64,000 nt of DNA from Rostratula benghalensis (taxonomy: Eukaryota > Chordata > Aves > Charadriiformes > Rostratulidae), in NCBI GenBank assembly GCA_013399305.1, contig VXAI01000157.1:1096002-1160001 (forward strand), written 5' to 3'. Under the pieces are notes generated by a model. That model was not told where the DNA came from and did not search any database. It saw only the letters and a program-made list of their open reading frames with translations. Shown one piece after another: positions 51,310-63,905 of the stretch. The stretch's first letter is position 1, and every line of letters begins with the position of its first letter. A program made the position numbers and the translations under genes.

Positions 51310-54300
51310 CTTTTGTTCCCTACAGATAACAGCTCATTGTGGGAAAAGGCAAGGACTACTGCCGGAGTGCTCAGCGCCCTTGAAAACACATCTGTACTCT
51401 GCCAGCTCTCCTGCCTAGTTTAGTCTGCACTGGTGTTTATTCCTCTGTCTTTTTGTGCCTCTCCTCCCATGGCTCAGCTAATCCATTTCACAGCTTCTCT
51501 GTATCTTACAGGCCAGAGATAATTTCTATTGAAACCGTTTGAGTTGCACCAATTATGAGATGTTTTTCCCTGGCGCTCTGGGTTTAATCTGCGTTGATGT
51601 CAAGATCCTCGTCTCAGCTGAATGCTTGCTAGGGTGTGAAGTGTCTGCTTAGCTGTTATGTAAAGAAATACATATTAAGGTGGTTAGTGTAATCACATAA
51701 TCTTGACAGACACTGGTGGCAGAGTCACAGCTCTGTATTTTGTGAAGAGGGAGGGTACGTAAACAGACAGGTAGGGAAGGGAAGGCAGGTCCATTCCTGC
51801 TCCTGAGGGACATGTTGTCGGGACCGTGCTTCCAAAGTCGGGTTTTGGAAACAAACCTATGGGCATTAGCTCTCTGTGAGCCAATGACTGGGGTGGGGGA
51901 GGGTGACGGTCCCCAGTGCTTCCCAGCTGCAGGGGCAGGTGGTGTCTTTCCAGGTGAAACAGTGCTCAGGGCAGGGACAAGGATGGTGGGGTGAAGGAAG
52001 TGCTGAGGACCCCCCACCCTCTGAGCTGGCTGGAGGTGGTGGTGTCCGTGCAGGGGGCAGGAATCATCCTGCAGCACAGCCAAAGCTGGATGGAGTTTGG
52101 CTGGGGGAGTAGAGCACCCTCAAGGCAGTGCAAGGAGGAGGGTGTCGGGAGGAGTTTCGGACCATCCTCAATGAGATGTTTGCGTTTAGTGTCTCCTGCC
52201 ACTGGCATGACTGGTGACCAACTGGTCTTCTGTTAGTATATTTGAAAGGAAGGGAAATATTTCAACCCCCTGTGCTGCTCAATCTGCAGCAAAGGGGATC
52301 CCAGATGTGCACATTTCTCAGCAAGAGGCGTGCAGTAACAGGCGCTGGGGGTTGAATGCATATGGGGAGACGCCTGGGAATGCACCTTTGCAGGAGTTCC
52401 TCCACCAGCACTACCCAGCACCGCTGAGTGGTGGGGTCTGCTGGTGATCTCTTCTGCAAAAGGACATCTAAGACATTTGAACTATTTGTGCTCCTTTGCC
52501 CAAATGGGAGGCCTTTTCTCAAATCCCCTCAGTGCAGGGTCTGGGTGCTGTGAGCCACAGCTTTTTGGATTTACCCCCAGAGACACTAGCCCATTGATCA
52601 GAATAATTTGTGTTTGTGGGAGAGGTGCAGGCTAGAAATCTCTCTAAGCATTTTAATCATGCAAAAATGCCACCTTTGATTTTCAGAAAGCTACTACCCC
52701 CTTACCATCTGCTTCTGGTGCCACTTCCCTCTCTGAAGACACCCAACAAAATAATAATATGGATTTTTGCATGTGAGGACAGAGATGATCAATAGCACTC
52801 CTTCCCACGACAGCACCAGGGTATGAGAAGCACAGTCTGTAATGTTAGAGTGCCAGAGGCTCAAAAGAGGCAGGAGCAATGTCCTGAACTTCCTTGCCGC
52901 TCTGCTTGTCCTAAGGTAAATCCCAGCACACCAACAACCCAGAAACTCTTGGTGCTGCTGTTGCGGCGTGTTTCCCCTGGTGCAAAATGAGAGCAGGAAA
53001 GGCTCACCTAGCCACATGCTCTGAGGAAAGTGCTCTCTTATGGTGAATATGCTGGAAAAGAGTTTTTTCTCTTCTCCTCTATTTCATAATGACTTCTGTT
53101 ACACCCTCAAGATATGCAGTGATTTATCATCTGAATGCCAGTCAGGCCAGCTAAATCTATTGACTACTTTATTGTACACATCCCAGGTGTCCTCTGCCCA
53201 CAAAGGATGCAGGCAATTTGTATAATGCAAGTATGAGCAACCTCTTTGGACCAGTTCCTTTGTTTAGATATTTCTGCCTCACCTGAACTCCCAGTATGCA
53301 TCGCCAACATGTCTGCAATTTCTGGAAGGGATAGCATCAGCATTGAATAATTGCAGTGAAAAGCCCAGCATGTATACAAATTTTGTCTCGATTATTTAAG
53401 GATGCAAGAGTGTTTCGTACAGCATGAGTGAGCTCTGAATCTCTATGTGTGTGAGCCTGCCGTTGTGATGGAGTAATGGTGCACAGTGATTTTGGAGGAG
53501 TTGTTCCTATTTTCCTTAAGCTGTCACTGTTGCTGATGAGAAGGCAAAAATATTTCTAATTTCTTTTTCACTTTGCTGGTGCTATAAGACAAGCCAATCC
53601 ACTACCCCAAGATGCCTTTTCTGTGCTGCCCTGTCACAACAGAGGAATGAAACTGGAATACCTCAAACGGTTGTATGAAATAGGCTCTCTCTCTCTCTCC
53701 TGTCAGAAGGTAGTCAGAGATGGCATCCAGTTCTTTCCTCGCACACCATATTAAGCTCTTTTTGTACTTGGAATTAATTGTGATAAGTTGACAGAGCTCC
53801 AGAGATTTCTGAAAAATAAATCAAACATGTTGTCAGTTTGCTCTGAATTTTCCACACCTCTCCAGTGCATGCTGAAGCAAAGACCTTTTAAGTATGTTGT
53901 AATCTGGTATCAGACATTTCCCAAATTAGCATTTTCCGTAGCTTTGTGTATGAATTAGAATTCCGTTGATACTTATTTTTATAACTAAACAAGTTATAAG
54001 TTAGATTTAGGTGCATGCCATTGTGACCATTTGCGTGGATTTATTTTCAGCAAGTACAATGTACGCGGCTTGAAGGATTTTGCTAGCTGGTGTTGCTCAC
54101 TTTGGTATGCATGGATGCATAGTGGGGAAGATATCTGCTCATTTAAATGTATTACCCCTTGGATAGGTCTTAATTTGTTTCATTCTGTATATGGGGTTTA
54201 AATACATCTCCAAGTAATTCTTTCACCAACCAAATCCTCTTAACAGCACAAAACCACATAATGAAATAATGGCAGTTTCAGTAAATTTATGTTAAAATTA

Positions 54301-54713
54301 GCATTAGCATTTCTAGAACGCCTTAATATTTCTGTGGTGCTTAGGTGTCACACTTCATGCCCTTATTTTCCATATTCTCACTTTCACCCTCCCAATAACA
54401 CGTGTTATTGGTTTAGGGAACTTTATAAATGTGTCACAAGAGGATCTGCGCTCTTGGTTAACCTTCCACGTGCTGGGTAACAACACTGAAACAGCCTTTG
54501 CTTGTGGAAATAAACTGACTTTCTGTTTAGAGGCATATTTGCAGTGATGTGAAAGCTGCAGCCAGTGCTCTCACCATGTGCATGTGGATGGTCTTTCTGC
54601 TACCTCTAGCTTCTCCTCTCTGGCACTTTCTGCTCTGTGTTATCACTGGACAAACAGAAGTGCTGAGGGTATGTTTCTTTCTTCTGCTGCTTTGGCAACT
54701 ATTCTTGGAAGCA

Positions 54714-54738
54714 CCCTCCCTCCCTCCCCCTCCCTCTC
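54714..54738 (+). repeat. (CCCT)n pyrimidine tract
   Basis: CCCT/CCCCT units cover about 25 bases of pure C/T sequence. Confidence 0.9.
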
Positions 54739-55981
54739 AAGAAATGTCTCTCTCCATCCTAGATGTTCTGTTGTCTGATGGACACTGACAGTCTGGAAGT
54801 TCTTGTCCAGACATTCCTGTGTCCTCAGTTGGCAGGAAGCTGCGGTCCTGCACAATATACTCAGACCTGAGAATGCAGGGAAAACAGCAGTGCATGCAGA
54901 ACTTTGAAACAGTCAATGCTGTCTCCTGTGAGCTGGCACCAGGGCTAGACTTAGATCATCCAACGTCATTTCAGAACCTCTTTCTGTATTTGAAATGTGC
55001 TACCGTGACTATATCTGATCTCCAAATTTCATCCAGCACTCCACTAAGAAGGAGGTTTTCCAGCTCTTTGATCCTTGTGCATGTTTATGCTATGGAGGCA
55101 CAAGTGTCCATTCATCCTCTTGTCTTGGTTTGTCCTGAAGAAAGCCTCCCTGCTATGGGATGCTAAACTCATGCTGCTGAGTGGCTGAATATAGCTGCTG
55201 CAAAGCCAGCATTGTCCTGTACATGTCTATTCCATATGGATATTGATGTTTGTGTGCATATATGGACACAAGAAGTAGTTTCAAATCTAAGGTGCAAGTG
55301 GGGAGAGATGCTCAAGCTGAGAGGTGAATGCTTTGGGTGTTGGGGAGTGCCCCTTCTTTACTTACAGGAGTAGCTGAAGTCCAGGAGAGAGCACTTGGCA
55401 TAGCAAAACTGTGTTTGCATCTTGGAGGAACTGAACTATGTTTGTTTTGATGATAGGGTTGCAGGGCTATCTCAGGAACACATTAGTTAGAGGGGGAAAG
55501 AGTCACAGATGTATCTAAGGGAAGGTTAGACACCCGTGGAAGAGATTAACTGTACAAGCTCCCATGCTCTACCAATGTTGTGTGCCCTCCAGCCAGTTCT
55601 GGAGAAAAGCCAGGAAAGAGGGAGAAGCAGAGACCTTTCATATTTTATTTTATACTAGCTGTATGTTAAGCACATTTTCCCTTCCTCTCTCTATGTAAGT
55701 CTTCAAAAGAATGAACTGTCCCATCTATTTTGAAGGATATGATGAAATATTTCTGTATTGAAACAGTTTGATTTGAGAGTAGTTGAGCAACAAGCTGTCT
55801 TCCACTAAAGGCTTGCTAAATCCACACTGGGACACAGTAGCAAGTGTCCATCTCCCCTCTATGTGGCTTTTGCTTGGAACCCTTCACATTAGCAGGGCTC
55901 AGGAGAGAGGAAAGTCCCTTTCTAAGTGCAGTACCCATGGAGGCTTTGTGGCACACCTCCATCTCCTTTTGTATGTGCGTC

Positions 55982-56001
55982 TGTGTGTGTGTGTGTGTGT
56001 G
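55982..56001 (+). repeat. (TG)10 microsatellite
   Basis: Ten perfect TG units. The CVCVCV and HTHTHT peptides in neighbouring open frames are translations of this repeat. Confidence 0.97.
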
Positions 56002-58131
56002 CATCTGTGCTCCCTTCATGGCATCTCTTGGCTGCTCTTGTTTCTCCCCAAGACAGAAACAATGAGCTTCCTGGGCTGGCAGCCCCAGAGCAGCCAAGCT
56101 AGCAGAAATCTCAGCTTGTGTCTAGATGACATGCCTGTGCTTCTCACTGACTGCTGAAAATGTACAGGATACACTTGTTGTGGGAATGTCTGCCCTCTTA
56201 TTTGGCTATTTCCAGAGATGTGCATGGGCCTCTGTGAGGCTTCAGTTGCTATGCAGGGAGCTGTGGACAGATTTTGTTCATCATGAGGTAAAGGCAAAAA
56301 TTACAGCCACATCAGCAAAACAGAGCTTATAGTTTGATCTAAGAAATGTATCAACTGGCTCATATTCCTTTCACAAGCATGTCTCAGTATGTATGGTATT
56401 TGCTGTCACCTAGTAGTTGTCACTGGCAAGCTAAAATCACGGACTACTGTGGAATGGATGAAAAGATAGTCAGAAAAGCAAGAGAGACTCCCTGGAGCAC
56501 TCAACAGCCTCAGGGGTTGCTGCCTTGAGGTGGTGGTGAAGAGCATCTCAGGACTGTGTGACACTTGCTACGGGACTTTTGTAGTGAGGCTGTGTGGATG
56601 TGCAAGCCAGTTTGAGATGAGATGGATTGGGAAGGACCAGAGGTGGAGAAAGGGAGAGATCAAGGTGGATTAAGAAGGAATGAATGTGGGAAAACAGGGA
56701 AGAGAGAATAAAAGGGGCATTCTGTATGTGTGTGCATGCATAAAATGTGAGTGTCAGCTGGGGGAATGAGAGCATAACCATGGGGTCACCTGCCTGGTTG
56801 GGATGCTGGCACCTGGGGAGATCTGAGTGTGTGCACTTTTCCCTGGGGGGTTTTGTGTGTCTGTGCATAAAGGGCTCTGAATACCAGGAGCTGGAGTGGG
56901 GCTAGGACTTTTAAAGCAGGCGGGGAGGCTGGAAATCCAGGACCAGCTACTGCAGAGACTGCATGTCTGAGACACTTTATTGGAAAGAGAGGAGGACCCT
57001 GATTCACCTGTCTGCACATTTCCTGTTTGGTTGAGTGTTCTGTGCCTGCTGGGAATAAATACTTGGCCTTGGTGCTGGGTGGATCTGGGGATGCAGAGCT
57101 GCAGCAGCCTTGCATCTGTCGAGTTGCCTTTTCAGCAGCTGTGAACACTGGTACTGTTCAGAGTAATTCACTGATTACCTGAATATTGGAGTAGCGATCA
57201 TACTTATCAGTGTTGCTGCAAGGAGGTTGAAAATCTGGATTAGTACTCCACATAATGCTGAGAAATTAGAGATATGGACTGAAAAAAATAGAGTATAAGT
57301 CAATAGGCATGAATCTAAGGTACAACATACAAGGAATAAAGATGCTGCACAAACAAGAGTGGTGAAAAATGTGGCTTTCAAGTGAAGAAGACTGAAAGGA
57401 AGCAAGGCACATAGTACACATCTGCTTTACACATAAAATGGCAGAAAAATCTTGGATGCTGCACCTCGGAACCAGCGTAGCTTACTTGATTAGAGCCAAG
57501 AGTACAGTGGGAGTAGTATGGTAGACTTCTAGTCTACTAAACTTGAAAAAAATTGAACAAACTGTGCTTCTTTAGCTAGATAAGTCCAGCTGGAGACAGG
57601 ATAGTCTCGAATCCAAAACTAGTCACGGTGAAGGAACTGTTTGCCCTTGATGTTCTGGGACAGGCAGGAAGCAATTGGTTACCACAAGACTAGATGTTAG
57701 TAGGAACAGAAACAGGAGGACAGGAGAGGCCATGTGGCGGGCTGCGGCTGTGGGGCAGGCTGCCAGCCGTTGGGGCTGGTGGGGTGTCCACCACCCCATG
57801 GCTGGTGCCACCAGGCAAACATCTCCTAGCAGCTGGCACAACATCTCTCACAGCCTATGGTCCTCTGCAGACATGTTGAGGAGGTCACTTCCCTCAGTCT
57901 ACACATGTCATTGCTGGAAACAGGCCAGGTGTCCCTGCCTTCACCAGCAGAAGGACCACAGCAAGACTAGCGCAGCAACATAACCGGACCTCCCAGGCTT
58001 GCCCAGGTCTGGGCTCATTGTCAGCCAAAATTCATGCCTTCCTTCTAAAACTTTGCCTTTCTGGTGCCTTGTGGGGAAGAAAGGGCTTTAGAAAACAGCT
58101 ACTAGTAAGAGAGAGGAGTGCATAAAAGTGT

Positions 58132-59010
58132 TTCACAGAATCTTCATGGTTGGAAAGGACCTCTGATCATTGAGTCCAGCCATACACACACAAAACCCCC
58201 TACATGTCAGCCACAAGATCATGCCCTGAAGTGCCACATCTACACGCTTCTTAACTACTTCCAGGGATGGTGACTCAACCATCTCCCTGGCTAGGCTGTT
58301 TCAGTGCCTGACCACTCTTTTAGTAAAATAATTCTTCATAATATCTAATCTGGACCTCCCCTGGCACAACTTCAGACCATTTCTTCTGGTCTTGTCATTA
58401 TTCACTAGGGACAAGAGGCCAACACCCATTTCTCCTACAATCTCATCATCAATTTGTTCTCCAAATTAGACATGTTTAGTTCCCTCCGCCTCTTCTCGTA
58501 TGACTCTAGACCCCTCACCAGCTTGGTAGCTCTCCTCTGGACATGCTCCAGCTCATCAATGTCCTTCTTGTAGTGAAGGACCCTGAACATAGTACTCAAG
58601 GTGGGGCCTCACTAGTGCCAAGTACAGAGGCACCATCAATTCCCTTCTCCTGCTGGCCACGTTGTTCCTGATACAAGCCAGGATGCTGTTGGCCTTCTTG
58701 GCCACCTGGACACACTGCTGGCTCATGTTAAGCCGGCTGTCCACCAGCACCCCCAGGGTTCTTTTCTGCCAGGCAGCTTCCGAGCCACTCTTCCCCAAGC
58801 CTGTATTGTTGCCTGGGGTTATTGTGACTGAAATGTCCCATGCCTTGGCCTTATTGAACCTCACACATTTGGCTTTGGCCCATTGATCCAACCTCTAAAG
58901 CCTCCCTACCCTCAAGTAGATCAACACTCCCATCTAGTTTGGTGTCATCTGCAAACTTACTGAGGGTGCACTTGATCCCCTTGTCCAGATCATTGTTTGT
59001 CGCCTCCAGG
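58132..59010 (-). mobile_element. CR1 LINE 3' part, minus strand, second subfamily
   Basis: The left end carries a TCACAGAA octamer, the reversed CR1 tail. The minus-strand frame at 58,891-58,556 reads [35 protein letters not shown] and [17 protein letters not shown], the CR1 ORF2 region downstream of the RT palm. The upstream (right) end corresponds to the 'GIKCTLSKFADD' area, with the truncation just before it. The 3' UTR and C-terminal wording differ from the copies at 19.4 and 27.3 kb, so it belongs to another CR1 subfamily. Stops and indels make it non-functional. The right boundary is approximate. Confidence 0.92.
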
Positions 59011-62000
59011 CTTAGCACGTAGATGGAGTATAAAGTACAGAGTTACTAACCCTTTGTAAATAAGTAATTAGGGCACTTAATGTAATTGAATAGCACAATG
59101 AATAGTAGCAATAGAAATTAATTGCAAAATATTTCTGCCCTTCAGAGAAATGCATAGGTATGCAAAAAGCATTTGTTGGTGTATGTTACCACGTTTGTCA
59201 GTGAGAGTAGTTATCAGAGAGACAGAAAAAAATCTTAGGTTTTCCATTCCTGTGTCCTGCTGGGGCAGATTTTGTTCCAGCAATGCACTTTACAGTATTT
59301 TGTTACCAGAACTATCAAAGGTAGATGAAATATATACTTTTTAGACATAGGTCCAAGAAGAGACTTGGTGGGTGTAGGCTGACAGAGTGCCACTGAAGCC
59401 AGCAGAGGTGTGCTGAGTTACACTGGCTGAATTAGCTAATGCACAGCCGGATCGGATCCTGCTGCATCTCCCACACCTCTGAGAGCTAGGCTGGGGCTGC
59501 CTCCTGCCTCCGGCCTCCTGGCCAGCACCCTCATCGCTTTGAGTTTCTCTTTGGCTGGGTTCCTTGGCTGTGTAATGGTGTAGCATTGTCCAACAGCCAC
59601 AACAGCCGTTGTTGAGGGGCAGTCTGTTAAAAGGATCATGACGTGTCCAGGTATCATGAGGAAAGAAGCCTATCTAGTTATCTAATGTGAATCTATTGGA
59701 AGTCATTGCTGGGTATCAGAGGGTTATTTATAATGTAACCTTGCTAGGTTGAAGTGTAGGGATGTGGCTTCTGATACATAATTAATAAGTATAAAAGTTT
59801 CATACACATAGCTCCCAAATTACTATGGGAGCCAAGTGTTCGTTAAGTATAACCATAAGGAATGCAGAGTATCCGGACAGTTAGCTACTCCACCTTTTTT
59901 GTTTTTTTTTTAAATAAAAATTACCTCTTTTCCAATTAATATTTTCTCTTCTGCATTTGCTGAAGGCTTATTCAGCTGCTCTTTAATTGTATAGCATGCT
60001 GTTCATCCTTGACTGTAATCGGTTCAGTGTAAGGAAGGATGAGGAATTTGCTTCCAAAGGTGTCCTTCTTGTGGAAAACCAGAAGACAGACATTTTACAT
60101 GCAGAGAGCTCAAAGCTGGAGTTACCCCTCAAACCTTGGCCCAGATTTTTGCACCCCTTGAGCTGCTCCCCAGGTCAACAGGTACACCAGGAGCCCAGGA
60201 AGTTCCTCCTCACAGAGACTAAGAACACTACAGATGAGCTGACTGTGTAGTACTTTTGGAGATGTATTTTATGGGCTCATCTTTAATATAGTGCCCTAGA
60301 GTAACATATATAATACTGGTTTGTTTTACGTATAATCTTCTGTGCAAACTCCAATTACAGACTTCTGTCCTGTTAAATAATGCAGTTATACAGCAGAACA
60401 ATAAATAATATCTTAGGGAGTGAGAAATTAAGAGGTACAGGTGAAGGAGAAAATATATGTTTTCAGATGAGATTTGAAAAGAGATGGGGAGTCAATGAGG
60501 CGTGTAAATGTGTTCTTTAATCCTTATAAAAGACCTTGCACTCCAGAAAGATTTTACCAGTTACTAAAGTTTCTCCTTTAGGCTACAGAGGATCAAAACC
60601 ACCTGGTGTCCTGGGCTGCAGCCAGGCTGCAAAAAATCATCCCACAACAGCGTACATCCTGGGGTTGCGCAGAACCAGAAGCAGCTTGAGAGATTTCAGA
60701 GCAGAGCAGAGCAGGATATAGAAGAGATTCCTTGAATGACAGCAGCTGCAATTTAGGGAGGAAAACCTCCTTCTGATGAGCCTCTCCTTTCCCCAAGGTG
60801 CAGTCTCATTGTTGGGAGTGATCCCCAGAAAAGCATCACTCACTCCGGTCTCTTTGCTGTGAGTTTAGGTGATGTGAATGCAGCAGCTCCAGTTGTAAAG
60901 ATGGGGGAACACTTGAGCTGGCTTTGGGAGAGTGTATACATGCACATAAATCACGCACACAAGCCCCGAAGCCTATATTGGACTGCAGAAGACCGAAGAA
61001 TGAATTTCTACAATTCAAATATTGATATATTTTTTTAAAAATCTAGGTTACTTGAGGTTTATGTGGACTAAGTTTACCAGCCAAAAGCAAATATGATTAA
61101 ATAGAATTAAGATTGCTAAATGTGGCAGCATTTGGTAAATAGTTTTTGTTTTGTAAAACAAAGGGGTAGATAATTCCTGTCTGACCCTCAATTTTGGCCT
61201 AACAGGAAAGACTCAGTTGATTTAATAAAGAGCTAATTCAAGATAGTTCTGAAGTGCAACAAACTAGGAATTAAAAGTAGACCTGTTTCATGAAAGTGGT
61301 CAAATGAATTAGTGTTTTTTTCTCCCTTCTCTTCAACTTTTGTCTGAATATTTACTGCAGTATTTCAGGACTAGGTTAAACATTGTTTAAAATATCCCTT
61401 TTTAAAGCTCTTCATCCTGTAGGTTTTTACTCTCATGTCTTTGAATGAACACAGTTTTTTGTTTCCAAGTAAATGAGCTGTCTTTGAGCTGCTCTTGTCG
61501 CGTGGTTTGTTTGTGCACCTTTATAGGTTAAAAGCTGTCTGCACTCACATCTAACTGTGCTGGAAATGTATTATTTTTCCTGAAATAAGCTTAGACAAAT
61601 GTCTTCTGTCCTCTCAAGCCTGGAGTCCCTCAGGTACTTTATCCTTTAAATAATCCCTCCCTGTGGATGAAAAATGCCTTGTAGGTTCCCAGCTGGGATG
61701 GCTGGTGAGATTGTCTGGAGGGAACCAGGCACCCTTTGCCCTGCACCCTGTTCCCACCTCCCTTGAGCTCCCAGGGGCAGGGGAGAACTGTGTCCCAGCA
61801 CTTTGTGCAAGACACCACTGATATCACTGGACTTAGAGCACGGTTGCCCTGTGTTTTTAGATATCCTCCTCCTGCCCATCTTCTGCTTTGTTTTTCTCCT
61901 TATGCTGGGATGCCCCAAAAGACATATGATAAACCTTCCAGTGACACCCGCCCAGGGCTGCTTGGCAGGGAGTCCCCAATGGGCTTTGCAGCCCCCAGCT

Positions 62001-62349
62001 GCTGCCATCTTTCCAGAACTCACAGAGAGCAGCCACGCAAAGCCTCTCCCTGCCATCTCAGCCTGCAGGGAGAGGGCAGGCTTCAGGCTTGCCTGGGCAG
62101 GTGGCAAAATACACCCAGCAAAATGCATTCAAGCTCTCCAGGGACCAGAGATCTGGGTAGGTGAACAACATAAATCCCCTGGTTTTATTAGCAGGAGCCT
62201 GGCCGCAGCTGTCTGTGCCTGCCCTCACCCTTTCCCCCTCTCTGTGGGATGTGGGGAAGGGGGAGAAGTGAAGTGGGATGGCTGGGGGGGCTGCGAGCCT
62301 GCGTGTGCCTGCCCAAGCGTGTGATGGTGGGGAGCAGCTCTGGGACGAG

Positions 62350-62640
62350 ACCCATTAATGGCACAGGCACTGTGCAGAGGGCTTGCTTTTCCAGTGATTT
62401 AGCCCAGACGGTGTGATGTGACGCAGAAAGCTGTGCCTCACCTAGCTGATGCATTAATAGGCACTTTCCCAGCTCAGCTTTGCATGGTTAAACAGACTTT
62501 GAACCCTATTACGTGACCTCTCGGGTCCTTGCCTGTCAATTGAGTTGCTTCCCACATGCTGCTCTCCCCATTTACAGCTAGCACCAGACCTTGCCCTTGC
62601 CGAAAAGCATCGTGTGAGTGTGACCTACTGCTATTTTAAG
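62350..62640. promoter_or_regulatory. candidate conserved non-coding element
   Basis: Complex sequence with CCATTAATGG (palindromic homeodomain-type core, near 62,351), TGATGCATTAATAGG, TTACGTGACC (near 62,509; E-box/CRE-like) and GTCAATTGA. No coding or transposon signal. Not tested for conservation. Confidence 0.22.
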
Positions 62641-63169
62641 TGAAACTAGGCTGTTACCGGCTATTCCTACCCACACCCCTCATTTACTGAGAGAGGAGGC
62701 AAACCAGATGTGATCACAACCTGCATTTTCCTTACCTTCCCCAAAGTGGCCTGAAACCCAAACCCTGGATTTATGTCCTCACCTATATACATACTGAGAA
62801 ACAGAGATTATGGTTTTCAAATTGGTCCTACCCTGTTTAGTTTGGCCTACACTGGTTCACAGTGCTCTGTTGAGCAAATTCAAAGCCATTGATGCAGGCT
62901 GGCTGGGGGAAAAAAAAGACATCTCTCTCTCATATCAGTCCCTGGGGTATTCAGGCTATAGGTGCTTGCTCCCACTGTGCAAAGGCATGGAAAGAAGAAA
63001 GGAGCCATCTAGGAGACTGCTGGGGCCCCATCTGCCTGTCCTCAGGTAGTCTTCCCTTGCTCTGTTGGCCCCTGGTGTCCCTGTGCTGGGAATCACACAT
63101 TGATTGTATGCTTTGCATTTCTGAAGGGCTGGTGTTTGCATTATAAGGTCTTTCATGCCCTACTGCAAT

Positions 63170-63480
63170 TTACATGTTAAATAGTAATAAGATAATGAAT
63201 TAATGATGCTTATTCTTCCTATTACACGCAACACAATCATTCAAAAAGACCTAAGTAAATAAAGGTCTTTAATTATAATTACATCGTTTGAGGTGAATTG
63301 TGCTCTTTTCAGTGAGTCTGGCAAAGGAATCTTGAGAATATTTTAGATATATATAGGTTTTACCTCTGAAAGGCAAAATGAAGAAGGCCCATATTAATGT
63401 TTATTACGTTTTTGCACAGCTACAAGATGTTAATTGTGTAAATGTGAAAGCAAGCAGGAATATTGTTTTTTCTTTCTGAT
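63170..63480. promoter_or_regulatory. candidate conserved non-coding element
   Basis: Complex AT-rich sequence with TAATGAATTAATGATG, CTTTAATTATAATTAC, CCATATTAATG and GTTAATTGTG. No coding, simple-repeat or transposon signal. Not tested for conservation. Confidence 0.22.
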
Positions 63481-63905
63481 AATTGGTTCATCTGAGATGC
63501 ACAACAAATGACAAAATGAAGTAATTTTTCATCAGTAAATTTCCCATTTGAAGGATCTGGAGTATCTAATCCTTTGACCGTGATCACTGTTTGTACTTAC
63601 GCACAATGCAAAATAAAGACAAGAGCCCTTTTGCCTACTACTCTGACATACGGCATTGCTTGTCCCCCCCACAGAATGTTTGGTGTGTCAGAAGGATGCA
63701 GCTGTCCCACTCTGGCATCCCTTCAGCATTGTTCCCTGTGGAGGAAAACCTACATGACGAAAGCAGAGAAGACTGGTGTTTGCACCGCAGTGCAATCTGT
63801 TGCCTTATGTTCGTGTGATGAAACAAAGTCCAGGGTTAACCTGTATATCAGTCCTATCAAAAATGTCTTCTAAAGGATGTATTTCTTTCTCTCCCTGCCG
63901 CCCCC

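Larger units (their letters stand above)
47131..58131. other. intergenic DNA, no gene recognised
   Basis: No host exon or RNA gene was recognised. GC-richer parts (about 48.2-48.6, 50.6-51.0, 51.8-52.5 and 56.5-57.1 kb) give open frames on both strands without known domains. AT-rich blocks at 47.77-48.18 and 48.69-48.96 kb look like possible conserved non-coding DNA. Small simple repeats are listed separately. Confidence 0.5.
59011..63905. other. intergenic DNA, no gene recognised
   Basis: The sequence is AT-rich to about 61.6 kb, then GC-richer to about 62.4 kb, with overlapping 88-173-codon frames on both strands that show no domains. AT-rich, possibly conserved stretches lie at 62.35-62.64 and 63.17-63.48 kb. 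No exon was recognised. Confidence 0.5.

Noticed and set aside
55783..56157. 124-codon plus-strand frame with a CVCVCV run
   Set aside because: Crosses the (TG)10 microsatellite. No domain recognised.
61646..62324. Overlapping 160- to 173-codon frames on both strands
   Set aside because: GC-rich stretch with few stop codons in any frame. Opposite-strand frames are equally long, so coding is not supported.
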